This document shows positions 11,766-21,904 of a DNA stretch of 64,000 nt, one piece after another. The stretch's first letter is position 1. Every line of letters starts with the position of its first letter. The stretch comes from Arbacia lixula (Eukaryota > Echinodermata > Echinoidea > Arbacioida > Arbaciidae). A program made the translations under genes and the position numbers. The notes under the pieces are model-generated. The model ran no database searches. It was given only the letters and a program-made list of their open reading frames with translations, and was not told the DNA's origin. The stretch is taken from contig OZ022577.1 of the NCBI GenBank assembly GCA_963669155.1, positions 5,144,165 to 5,208,164 of the forward strand. Direction: 5' to 3'.

Positions 11766-14700
11766 GTATGCCATGCTCCTATTCTTGAAGCAGAAACTGG
11801 GATAATCAGCTGGTCCACAAACAGGCCCCCTCATATTTTTGCTAAATGCGCGTTATCAAAGGTTGCATGGGCAATTTGTTGTGCATTCATGCTTTAGCAA
11901 AGAAAATGCAACATTTTATTGAGGAAAAATTAGGCACAGTTTGGACAGTTTGACAATTGCACATTTTCGTTCAAAATATCTCTACTTTCCAACTTTCATT
12001 TGTATAAACGCCATGATTTGCCTGTCGCTCACAGAGAGTTTCCTGGTCATTTTTTCATTCCACTTGAAAGAATGTGATTGAGTGAAATGTGAGTACTGTA
12101 CTCGTCCAAATGACAGAAATATTGCAGCTCAACATCTCTGAAATTTTCTCGCTAGTCTTCAAGCCAAAAATAGTTCTGTAAAAAGCATAATTTTGTTGTT
12201 CTGTGTGTGAAATTTCAGGATTTTACCAGTTCACCTTAATATGAATATGTTCAAAAGATAGCAAGGGACTGGTTTGAGGCACCTGCATCATATACACTAC
12301 CACTCTAGGGAATTGGCTTCGGGTAAAGGGAAAGGGAAGAAAAGGAAGGAACGGTGGTTCCCCAAAATAGTTTTGTAAAGAGCATAATTTTGTTGATCTG
12401 TGTGTGAAATTGCAGGATTTTACCAGTTCACCTTGGTATGAATATGGTCAAAAGAAAGCAAGGGACTGGTTTGAGGCACCTGCATCATATACACTACCAC
12501 TCTAGGGAATTGGAAGGAGGAAGGAACCGCGGTTTTGAACCACGGTATATTTTGTCTGGTTAAGCATGAAACACGATGCTTTAGCGTAAAAAGCATGTTT
12601 CGTGCTGAACCGAACAAGATATACCGCGGTCAAAACAGCGGTTCCTTCCCTTTCTTCCCTTTTCCTTTACCTGATGCCAATTCCCTAGAGCGGTAGTGTA
12701 TACAAAGCACTCATATCATTTTCTCTTGAAATTTGTCAAATGTGATTTTTTTTTTTTTTGGTTTATAAATGATATTCTTGCTACATGCTAGGAGCATTTT
12801 AATTTCTGGTGTATTGAGTATAAAAATCCATTTGTAGTTTCATTGCATTTTAGATAAGAGGTGTACAATCTAATTAAGGTAACTCTTAGTAAATATCAAA
12901 TATGTTACTCAATTTGGCTCAATTTGTTACTCAATGTAGAAACATAAGAAAAACTCAGCATCAGTGCTCTTTCATCTCCCCCACAGATGAAAAAGGCAGC
13001 TGCAGTTCCGACTCCACCATGTGCATCATCCCAAGGATCCCTCGCCGCAAGAAGCCGAGGATCACCCTGCCAGAGAATGTGAGCCCACGCATGAAGTGCT
13101 CCAGCTTCACCGTAATCGATTCCGGCGACAAGACGAACCGGGGAGTCAGCAAGGTGGTCCTCTTGCCTAAGGGACGTCTGCAGGGGGTCATGATCGCACC
13201 CAAGCACCTGCTGGGGTCCACGGAGAGGGTCGTGGTAAGGAAGGGGGATGGCATCCGGGACGTGACGGCAACCAAGGTGACCGTGGGCACAGAGTTGGTG
13301 GAACCGAGCACACCTGGTCTGACCATCGAGTCCCTGGCCAAGGCGGTAGAAGCTATGGTGGATAAGGAGAGCCAGGGACTCAACATACAGGCTGCAGAGG
13401 CCTTGGCGCAGGCAATCACAATACAAAAACATGAGCCAGAGCAGGGTTCAGGGAGTGATCCATTGGACAAAACCCCTATACGGGTCTACAAGGCAACTAA
13501 GGTTCCGGAAACAAAACTGGTATCGCCAGTATCATCCCCATCATTCCAGTCAGCGATGTCCAGTTCCAGTTCCTCACTTCCCACTTCATCAGGTCATCCC
13601 GCACATGCAGCACAATCTCCTGTAAAAGTCAGAAAACTGTCCAATTCCACCAAGTCCAAGAAGGCGACCAGCACTGTAAGACCAGTAAAGCCTAAGTCCA
13701 AGAAAAAGGCCAGTACTGTGAAACCAGCAGAGCCACTTCCTCTTGCAGTGAACTCCCCCCTTGGAGACCATATCTATGCTCTTCCGACGGATGCCCCACA
13801 GAATGTTGAGGAACCTGAAGCGCTGAATCTTCCGGTGAGTTCCATAAGCAAGCAGCTCTATAGACTGATTGCGGACATCCTGTGACATGTACCATTTCTC
13901 TTATGTTCTCTGACCCACAGCAACTGCCCCCTGTACAACTGTATCCTTAAAGACAAGGAGTCCCATTTGCAAAAGTCATGAAACTCTGCAGTAATGAGCA
14001 GTATTTCCTAACGATAATGTGTGTGAAATGTCAGTTATAGCCTGAAGAACCTTGTCAGGAAAAGTGAAGAACTATTGATGTTTATGTTTGAAACCTAGCG
14101 GTCATAGTCTTCATGTACATTCACAATTGTATTACACCTGTCAGTACGTGATGCGCCACCACCACATTATGCTCCTATTGAATGCATCCACAGTAGTGCA
14201 CACCATAGCGCACAGCTGTCTTCAGGCTCTAGGCTTATAGGATTTGGAAGACGAGGCCAAAACCTGAAAATCTAGTGAAAACAGTATCTTTTTTAACAAA
14301 ATGTTACTCTTTGACCTGCAAAAGGGACACCGCGTAAAAGAAAAGTGAAATCAACTGTGATATGAAGCACTCTCTTTCCTTCTCTGACCCACAGCCAATG
14401 GCCCTTGCCCATCTTCAGGCTCTATCCAAGGGCAAGACGAGGAAGGGGCCGTTCACATGTATGATCTGCAACAAGGAGCTGACTGCAGCCAGTACACTTA
14501 GGGACCATTACAGGAGCCATGCAGGTCAGTTTGCAAGCAGGATTCCTTGAATTTCTTGAATGTATTTCTTGATACAGGATGATGTGTCTCCAGTTTACCT
14601 AACATAGCATATTTTATTGAAACTTATTTTGAGTTGGAGGGAGACTATGAATGCACTATTTATAGACACTCCTTTGTTGATGTTGTGTTCATGATATGTC

Positions 14701-15156
14701 ATACAAATGTCTACATACTGTTTCGGTGTGATACTTGCCTGGCCATTGCAAAGTTAATTGCCAGTATAATTGATTCTATTTTCTGTGATTTCATCTTCTT
14801 CTCTCCTTGAAGGAATCAAGCCGTACCAATGTGAGATCTGCCAAGCGACGTTCACTCGTCTCTACAGCCTCAAGTATCACACCATGATCCACAACAAGGA
14901 GGCACGCTTCCTGTGTAGCTACTGCCAGCGCCAGTTCCGCCACAGCAGTCACTACCGGGAGCATCTACGGCGCCACACTGGGGAGGAGCCTTTTGGATGC
15001 AGCGACTGCCCTGCCCGCTTCAAGACACGAAATACCTACAAGCGCCATCTGCGTAGCAAGCATGGCAAGGTGGTTGCAGAGGATGGGAAAATCAACCTTG
15101 CACCAACCATGTTCCCTGATTACTGGCAAGGTGTTAATCCAGGCCCAGACACCTAG
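11694..15156 (+). CDS. C2H2 zinc-finger copy B: duplicated set of the last four exons
   Basis: Joined from 11694-11765, 12987-13834, 14395-14524 and 14813-15156, about 463 residues to a TAG stop. Intron phases are the same as in copy A (1, 1, 0, 1), and every splice site is GT-AG. No exons matching the basic region or the atypical finger are visible between 4773 and 11693. Because the first exon accepts phase 1, splicing from 1103 straight to 11694 would keep the frame. The set could therefore be an alternative 3' cassette of the gene at 119-4772 or a 5'-truncated duplicate with its own start. Frames are open throughout, which argues against a pseudogene. Relative to copy A the middle is shorter and lacks the acidic segment, while the finger exon is nearly identical. 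Confidence 0.8.
12166..12513 (+). repeat. Tandem pair of ~150-bp direct repeats in copy B intron
   Basis: 12166-12316 and 12363-12513 are near-identical; both run from AAAATAGTT(C/T)TGTAAA to CTCTAGGGAATTGG, 197 bp apart. They lie in the intron between 11765 and 12987, with no coding potential. Confidence 0.85.
12487..12703. mobile_element. Fold-back (palindromic) element
   Basis: Long imperfect hairpin. The left arm, from TATACACTACCACTCTAG through GGAAGGAACCGCGG, is mirrored by CCGCGGT...GGTTCCTTCC through CTAGAGCGGTAGTGTATA, with the turn near 12585. The left arm overlaps the second direct repeat, so the direct repeat and the palindrome probably arose from one element. It is MITE-like, family unknown. 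Confidence 0.7.
12987..13834 (+). CDS. Zinc-finger copy B, exon 4' (long exon with a new donor)
   Basis: Starts after CCCCACAG and encodes DEKGSCSSDSTMCIIP, VVLLPKGRLQG and the same helix-like stretch (SLAKAVEAMVDKESQG) as copy A, then a Ser/Lys-rich tail. I end it at 13834 because CCG|GTGAGT is a strong donor in phase 0, matching the phase-0 exon at 14395. Reading on would meet a TGA at 13883. The copy A sequence here (CTG GTGAGC) is read through as coding. The Gln run and a segment of about 20 residues near KLSAGHRSRAG in copy A are missing. Confidence 0.78.
13960..14331 (+). mobile_element. 372-bp TIR element, copy 1 (in zinc-finger copy B intron)
   Basis: Starts GTCCCATTTGCAAAAGTCATG and ends ACCTGCAAAAGGGACAC, giving short imperfect inverted ends around GTGTCCC-TTTGCA. 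Homologous, same-orientation sequence lies at 48794-49165 and a reversed, partial one at about 20430-20618. There is no open frame, so this is a MITE-like element. It sits between exons 4' and 5' of zinc-finger copy B and is absent from the equivalent copy A intron (3737-3992), so it inserted after the duplication. Confidence 0.7.
14395..14524 (+). CDS. Zinc-finger copy B, exon 5' (first classical finger)
   Basis: Same length (130 nt) and phases as 3993-4122. It encodes PMALAHLQALSKGKTRKG and a finger, CMICNKELTAAS, ending TLRDHYRSH. Relative to copy A the residue before the first zinc-binding His changes from Ala to Asp; this is helix position +6. Confidence 0.87.
14813..15156 (+). CDS. Zinc-finger copy B, terminal coding exon (three fingers)
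   Basis: Three C2H2 fingers identical to copy A except for one residue: TRLYSLKYH in place of TRLHSLKYH in the first finger. By eye there are about seven base changes over some 300 nt. The C-terminus differs: after NLAPTMFP copy B continues DYWQGVNPGPDT to a TAG, where copy A stops. Confidence 0.92.
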
Positions 15157-15807
15157 TATTTCATCTGTGTTTGCGGCTATCCTGCATCTACACCATTTAA
15201 TGTTCAGTGAACTATTAAGCCAAGGACATGAATGGAACTGATATACTCTTATTGTGTGACGGGCCTATCTCACTGACAGAGACATTGGCGCAACTACCAC
15301 GACTGGGGCAACTCATGAGACTGGACTACGCTGTTACGAGGTGCTGTTTCCTGTCTTTATAAAGTCTACAAAGTCATCTATTATACACTTTTCTCCTCAG
15401 TCTCCTTGGTCTTCAAGCAGGTTTCGGATATGTCTCTCTACCCCACATTGTTCCACAGTCTCCCCAATTGGCTATGTTTGAAGTTCCTACGACTCCCTGG
15501 AAACCCAGCTAGTCTAATGGAGATACTGAAAAGTCGCAAACTTGTCTCGATGGCAGAACACATTTTATTATGTGTTAAACAAGAAGAATAACAGTGTTTG
15601 ACATCTTAACCTGTTCTCTATGTGTATTCTTTATGTGGGCTGGCCTTTCTCTGCTCAGATCAGGAGTCCCACATCTGCTGTCAGGAAAAGAAACAAGTGG
15701 CTGTGAATAAACTTCAAATTTCATATTGGGCACAATTAAGCCAACCCCTTTGGTTGTTGCAGTTCCATGGCAATTTTTTGACATCTGTACTGGGTTCATG
15801 AAGCAGC
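15157..15807 (+). other. 3' flank of zinc-finger copy B
   Basis: Probable 3' UTR and downstream spacer. An AATAAA word at about 15707 is one possible poly(A) signal. I see no other gene; the reverse-strand open frame at 15575-15892 runs into the tandem repeat and is not supported. Confidence 0.45.
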
Positions 15808-16065
15808 AAAATCCAACCGTGAGCAAGGAATTACAAGTGAAGTAGCATCCATGGATCAGAATGACAATGCTGCGAATTAGCAGGCACTTCAAGAAAATCC
15901 AACCGTGAGCAAGGGATTACAAGTGAACTAACATCCATGGATCAGAATGACAATGCTGCAAATTGGCAGGCACTTCAAGAAAATCCAACCGTGAGCAAGG
16001 GATTACAAGTGGACTAACATCCATGGATCAGAATGACAATGCTACAGATTGGCAGGCACTTCTCA
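15808..16065 (+). repeat. Three tandem copies of an 86-bp unit
   Basis: Units start with AAAATCCAACCGTGAGCAAG at 15808, 15894 and 15980, exactly 86 bp apart, and contain ATCCATGGATCAGAATGAC and GGCAGGCACTTC. Single-copy homologous sequence follows copy A at about 4964-5020, so the array grew from the duplicated 3' flank. Confidence 0.88.
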
Positions 16066-17505
16066 AGATGATTCACCAGTCATACATGAAGAGCATTTGA
16101 CTGTTTCTTATCATTGTATATGAGCTTTCATTTAGCCTTATCCCTTATCCCGAAAACACCCCCCCCCCCCCCCCAGATCTCGACCGAATTGGCACATACG
16201 TCACCGATGACGTAGTCTCCACAATTCAATTGTCAATTGCACCAAAATTATTTAAATTTATTTTTAATTAATTAATTATTCTAATTGAATGCATAAAAAT
16301 CATGATTTGGTTGAACTGCTAGATTTCAGTCCAGACACTCTTCTTAGGATTATTATCAAATTAGGATTTTAACAAAATGGCAAGATCAAAGTCTTTCTTA
16401 TGTATTTTATTGTTTTTTTAATTTCTTATGTATTTCTTTGTTTTTTCGACTTTATGCTTTTCATTGTTTTCTCGATGGAAATTAATGGCAACACTGTTTC
16501 AGTCATAAATAACATGAAATGTATTGTTTTCCATCAGTAAAAATAAAAAGAATGATTTTGCTAGATACAAAATTTGCATTGGATTTGTACATGAAATCGC
16601 ATTTTTGAGCAATTTTTGGTCTGACATGCACATACAAAATGTAACGTAACTTCGGAACCGTGTATCCCCGCATCGCAAATTTGGTGTTAAGTGGCTTGGT
16701 GCAAAGTGGATACAAAATGTAACAAACAGACACAAAACATGATTAAGGAGGCATATTGGAAAGAATATTCAGAAAATATACCACTTTGTATAATTGCCAA
16801 GATTCCCCTTTCTCACTTTTTACCTTTATTTGTTCTTCCATGCGTATAGAGTGTGTCGCTAATAAAAGAGAATAGTTCAAAGGTAATACATGTACATGTA
16901 ATTTTGTTATTTCATATTTTGAACTTGGCATTAATGTAAAGAGTTAGTCGTAATCTGTCATTTGCTACTCTTCAAGCATCACTCGTGTTACACATAACTT
17001 TGTACATGTACATGTACATTGTTCTTGTACAAAACCAATTTTTTTTTGGCTTTGGGTAAATCAACTGTAATATCAAATTTAGTTTTTAAAATTTTCACAT
17101 CAAGATGACAGGGGTAGAGGGAGGAGGCAAAGAGGAAGAAAGGGAAAGGTGGAGGAGGAAGGAGATTGTTCTCTCATTCTCTTTGATTTTTGTTCTCTTG
17201 TTCTTTCACTTCCCCTCCTCATTCTCTCCTCTCTGGTACTCCTCCTCCCCTCCTCTTTCACTCTACCTGCTCCCTCCCCTCACCTTTTCATCTTTCCGAC
17301 CCCTCCTCACTCTCCCACCCACCCTCATCCCCTTGGCCTCTTTTTTCTCTTTCATTTTATTGTACTCCTCCACCGTCCATCCTAGATGGATGGAGCCGTT
17401 TTTGCATTGATTATCTCCAATGCTTTCCCCACAAAAAAAAAGTAGTTTTGTACAGGTCATGTGCTTTTGGGAACATGCTGTATAGCTCCATCATTACATC
17501 TCCTG

Positions 17506-17537
<32 letters not shown>

Positions 17538-17640
17538 CTTTCTGTCTCACTCTCTTTCTTCTCTTTACACATGCCTCTCTGCTCTAACTGTAATGTATTT
17601 TCTAAATACTACTAGATAGAAAATGCTATGAAAGACTGAA
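16066..17640. other. Convergent intergenic spacer
   Basis: Spacer between the two tail-to-tail genes. It holds a poly-C run (16157-16174), AT-rich sequence, a pyrimidine-rich stretch (17165-17360) and a CT run (17507-17535). No gene or RNA is recognised. Confidence 0.55.
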
Positions 17641-17666
17641 AAGGCTCATTGAAATCCAGAAAACAT

Positions 17667-17672
17667 TTATTT
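17667..17672 (-). terminator. PPP4R4: Candidate poly(A) signal of PPP4R4
   Basis: AATAAA on the minus strand. It lies just before the pyrimidine-rich spacer that separates the two convergent genes. Placement is inferred from position only. Confidence 0.4.
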
Positions 17673-18484
17673 CTGTACAGAACAATATTTACACTTCAGT
17701 ATCAGAACAAGTCATTCTCATATATAGCAAATGTATACAAATTGTGCACAAAAGAGTTGTATCTCAATAGCAAAATTTGTGAATGTTTACAAAAACAATA
17801 ATATAAGGAGAAACAATGAATCCCCAGTAAAGGCAGATCCTTGTACTCCTGCTACACATAAAATTACTTTCCAAGGTTAGAAATTGGAAAGGGAATTTCT
17901 CTGGTGATCAAGGTACACTGTATCTTTTCAATTCACGACATGTTTCACTGTATTTTCAAAACTAATCATGTGATCAATTATGACAAAAAAAATCTGAATA
18001 ATTACTTTGCAAGATAAGAAATAAAAACATCAAGCATTCCATTGTTATACTTTGGACAAGTGATATATCTGCAAGACATTGTGTAAAAAGCATTACTCAA
18101 AATTGAAATTGTGCATCAAATTTAGTATGGCTAAATATTTCATAAGTATCTTTGAATATGTTGCAAGCGTATAATTCATAATACATGTACCAGCATTTCT
18201 TTAACACTTGGGTCTAGAGCTTCCCAGCACATCTAAGTCCATGCGGAACATACATCTACGACTACTGTACGTCATTCTGCAATGGACATGTACATGTATG
18301 TCTCCTACAGGGCGCTAACTCATTGCCAACTGCAATGTCAAGCACAGTTGGCATAACATATAATACTGTAAATGTGCAAATGTTCAAATACATTTCTCAG
18401 TAGCAATTGGTAACATGAAAATTTCACCTCTTGAGCTTGCTCTTTACATGTGGCCTGAATGTTACATGAATATAGGGAAAAGCC

Positions 18485-18605
18485 ATCCCATAATGCACCA
18501 TGCCGCCATGTCTACTTCCAGTCTCATACATGTACTGTAGTACATATGGCTGCACAGTGCATCATGGGACACATTGTTCCTTATATGTGGTATGGAGAAT
18601 AGCAA
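18485..18605. repeat. PPP4R4: Dispersed repeat with CATAATGCACC / GTGCATCATGGG ends, copy 1
   Basis: The block 'CCACTTCC..TCTCATACA … GCACAGTGCATCATGGGA … TATGTGGTA' recurs at about 46435-46575. Inverted words (CATAATGCACC against GTGCATCATGGG) suggest a small fold-back repeat. It lies in the putative 3' UTR. Confidence 0.55.
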
Positions 18606-18999
18606 ACTCACAAATACATACTACATTGACAGAAGAAGTACAAAAAAAAAACAAGGCTGCATTATCTCACTATAAAGAATGTATGACAATAAAGTCAAAC
18701 AAAAAGAAAGAGTGCGTACCGGAATTAAGAACATACTGCATAATTTGCAATAGAAGGGGCAGATCTTACTTGCACAATCTTTGATTTCTTGTGTTTTCAA
18801 GAGGTAGAATGGGGTACACATTGCTAAGAGAGATATTGTGCTTTTAGTGGTGTTGCTATGATCCGCCACTATGGGTATGATTATGCGGTTATATGAACAA
18901 TTCTAAATCAGATGCTCAGAAGTAAATGGCAGTTGAAAAACACCTCGCCTTCTCATGGCACTTTTTTTGGCAGATTACCCATCATGCAATGACACATTC

Positions 19000-19515
19000 A
19001 CCCTCTCATTACCAAGTAATGATAGTCACATGTTAGTTCCAACACAGATTATTGCCTATGGGACTGAAGGGGTTAATAGACAATATCAGTGTGGCTAGAA
19101 ATAGCTGCTGGTACTCGGCCATCAAACTCAGCCACAACATTAGCCAAGTGCTAGCTTAAGGCACAATGACTTTTCTTTTGACAAAAGTGTAAATGCATGC
19201 ACAAACTTCATGGATAACTTTTTATGTAATTGACACACTTGCACACTGAATTCAATGAAAGTATTCTAAAAAAAAAAAGGAAATAGCTTACTCTAAATAT
19301 GTTGGTAGATAATTGAGCTATTTTACAAATAACTATCTACATAATGAATTCTAAACTTCTTCAACAAAGTAATCTGACTGACTTGCCATTGTCAGTGCAC
19401 TGAAAAAAAAAATGTAACATAATATTGCACTTTCTTTAAACCCTCTCAGTACCAAACAGTCAAAGTCCTTTGTCAATTACAACATAGTTTATCACTTATG
19501 GGACTGAAAGGGTTA
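19000..19515. repeat. Pair of ~80-bp hairpin repeats (ACCCTCTCA...GGGACTGAAGGGGTT)
   Basis: Two related blocks, about 19000-19080 and 19438-19515. Each starts (A)ACCCTCTCA(T/G)TACCAA and ends TATGGGACTGAA(A/G)GGGTTAA, so the ends are inverted with respect to each other. They resemble the triple hairpin repeat at 42240. Confidence 0.55.
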
Positions 19516-20429
19516 AGTACTTAGACAAAATATCACAAGAATAAACATGACATATTTCAATAGAAAAAAAACCTGACATAGAGCTCTAAAGAGTTTGGAT
19601 GCAAAATTCAGGATCCAGGTTTACTCTTGCCAAGTAAATACCAGGAAACTGAGTGAATGAAGGTTTCATTAAATGTACTACTCTTACAGCATAAATAGCA
19701 TTCCCACTTCATACAACACTGTCCTCTTTTCTAATACAAATCACATGGAAATTAAGCATTTAAGAAATACACACACAATATAGATCTGAATGATGTGGTT
19801 TCTTTATCAAATTTAGCAATGAAAGCCCAAGCTTAAGCACACTTTGTTTCTAATGAAAATTCACTACAAATTTGTCTTGTATTTTAAAATAAGGCACATT
19901 TATCAACTTTTCTTTTTCATATTTCTCCACTATAGTTCCATTTTATGACACTACACACTGTGTGTTAAGAAAGATTCCAAACCTCCACAAGGCACAAACT
20001 CTGCAGGCATAACATTTCCAACCCAGTTTATATAATGCTAGTGACACTGAAGATATCCCCATAGGACTCCATCAGGTCAGTCCTACAACTCTGTAACTGA
20101 CTGAATGGCAGGACCCAGTCATGGCATTTGAGCAAGAAAGTGATGTCACATTTCCAGTAGTAGGCCCTTGGGACTGCAGAACCTTGGCATAATCGTGTCA
20201 TCTGCGGTGACCTTTGCCCATGAATAGGGTGTCATTGAAATGAGGTCTGCCTATTAGAGATACCTATCAGATACAGGTCAGGGAGGCAGCATCCCCTATC
20301 TGACTCTTCTGAGTAGAAAGTGATGGAGGCCATATCACTTGAGTTGACATCTGTCACATCCTGATATCAAATCCGGAGTTATTTTTTCAACCTCAGTGAG
20401 AATCTCACTTAGGTTTGTGTGTGAATGCA

Positions 20430-20618
20430 AAGATCTCACTAAAAACATGAATTTTGGTGAATAGCCACGATCGTTAATGGGTTTCAAACGTAAACAACGA
20501 TAGTTTTTCACTTTTCCTGAAAATGTTTGTGAAGCTATGACTGAGATTTCATACACATTATTGTTAAGGTATACTGCCGAGTCCTGCCGAGTTTCATGAC
20601 TTTTGCAAATGGGACACC
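20430..20618 (-). mobile_element. 372-bp TIR element, copy 3 (partial)
   Basis: The reverse complement starts GGTGTCCCATTTGCAAAAGTC and follows copies 1 and 2 through GAAATCTCAGTCAT and AGGAAAAGTG to about 20430, where similarity ends. The 161-codon minus-strand open frame at 20335-20820 covers this repeat and is not a gene. Confidence 0.6.
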
Positions 20619-21129
20619 CTGACTTTAAGATATATACATTGCGGAACATTTTTATATGCAAGGTAAGATGCTCAATACAAATAAAGATGCAGAAAAGCGC
20701 ACAGATGCAGGAGGTATCATGCTCCGTTACAACCAAGGTGACGACAGTGGAAAAAAAGCATAATACGCAAATCACATCAGAGATATACAAAACATAAACA
20801 TCCACACAAATACAAAACAAAATTTCCTGCTATACCCTTACTGGCAAGAATGGAATTAAATACAGTTATGCTCATCAAGAAACAAAGACAATCAAGCTGA
20901 ATACAGTTCGCATACCTTCCCCTTATCACCCAGAAGTTGAAGAGGTAGCAACAAGAATGTGAGAGATAATTCTACATTTAGAGTATACTTATCTCTTTTT
21001 TTTTTTTGCATTCTGCCATATATATGCTGCTGAGCTACAAAGATTAGCTGGTAGGATTTTTTCTTTATAAACAAGCTTTTAGAAAGGTAGGAAATTGTAG
21101 AGACAGGATACAACCTGTGTTACAAACCG

Positions 21130-21275
21130 CAATGGGGGTGGCACATGCTAAGGTCCTGGGTGGAGAGCGGCAATGTGGATGAAGAGCATCTTGCTGAAGA
21201 ACGCAAGTGCCTTGGTGGGACTTGAACCTGGCATCTTGAGATCTTTAGTCACAGTTTACAACCACGATACCACAA
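21130..21275 (-). mobile_element. tRNA-derived SINE remnant
   Basis: On the minus strand there is an A-box-like TGGTATCGTGG (21272-21262) and, about 33 bp further, a B-box GGTTCAAGTCC (21228-21218). A body follows with CTTCATCCACATTGCCGC and CTCTCCACCCAGG. The box spacing fits a polymerase III tRNA-like head, and the body resembles widespread metazoan tRNA-SINE tails. No tRNA cloverleaf is intact, so it is a SINE and not a tRNA gene. Confidence 0.6.
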
Positions 21276-21879
21276 CATGATTGTAATTACATCATTCAGA
21301 TGTGCAAAGCAAAACTCATGTGACTCTTCACATCAGAACAAAGTACCATAGATTTGTTTTTCTACATTAGCATGAATACCGGGTTGCACATGCAACTCTG
21401 CCAACCATATCATATCAATGGGGCAATATACCACCGACTCTTAAATTAGTTTGTTACACAGTATCTCCAAAGCAATACACTCTCACATAGTTTAAAGGTC
21501 ATCACTTGAGCTTCCACATCTTACTGTGATTTTGTCTCCTGTACAAGATTGAAATGCCCACTCTAAAGACTACAGAGCAGTCTGATAACTCTATCCCTCC
21601 CTAGAAACATTCATTGTGCACCTCACAGAAGCACCCTCCAGTATTCATTTCCACCTCTGCCAACCGTATATGAATGATAGTGGCTGGCAATATAACACTG
21701 CATTTAAACCCCACCGACTATTCTGCGTGATCTTCTTGTCTTTGAAGGTCCATCACATGACCACCATGATAGTCTCCGATTGGCTGCGGGGCACACCTTT
21801 TCCTCTCTGGCTTCTCCTTGCACTATGGCTGAGATGTGCGTAGAATGGGTTCCTTACCTCTCTCTCTCTCTCTCTCTGT

Positions 21880-21904
21880 TCATGTTTTATGCGTCGTCTT
21901 CCGC
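21880..21904 (-). CDS. PPP4R4: PPP4R4 last coding exon
   Basis: Acceptor TTGTGCAG, then the last residues RKTTHKT and TGA at 21882-21880. The human protein ends in a similarly basic tail (KATLKSRKSNP). A CT run follows directly in the 3' UTR. Confidence 0.85.

Larger units (their letters stand above)
17645..21879 (-). other. PPP4R4: Putative 4.2-kb 3' UTR of PPP4R4
   Basis: From the stop codon at 21880 down to a minus-strand AATAAA (plus TTTATT at 17667-17672) there is no splice-linked coding sequence. The region is AT-rich with few repeats until about 20.3 kb, as expected of a long 3' UTR. It contains a SINE remnant (21130-21275), a partial copy of the 372-bp TIR element (20430-20618) and short dispersed repeats. 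The true polyadenylation site needs transcript data; earlier signals could also be used. Confidence 0.5.

Noticed and set aside
13835-13885. Continuation of copy B long exon to its stop codon
   Set aside because: A strong phase-matched donor at 13835 and the downstream finger exons make splicing more likely than termination, though an alternative short form cannot be excluded.
20335-20820. 161-codon minus-strand open frame
   Set aside because: It overlaps a partial copy of the dispersed 372-bp TIR element and has no protein resemblance.
21195-21290. tRNA gene on the minus strand
   Set aside because: A and B boxes are present but no cloverleaf, anticodon stem or acceptor stem can be paired; a SINE explains it better.
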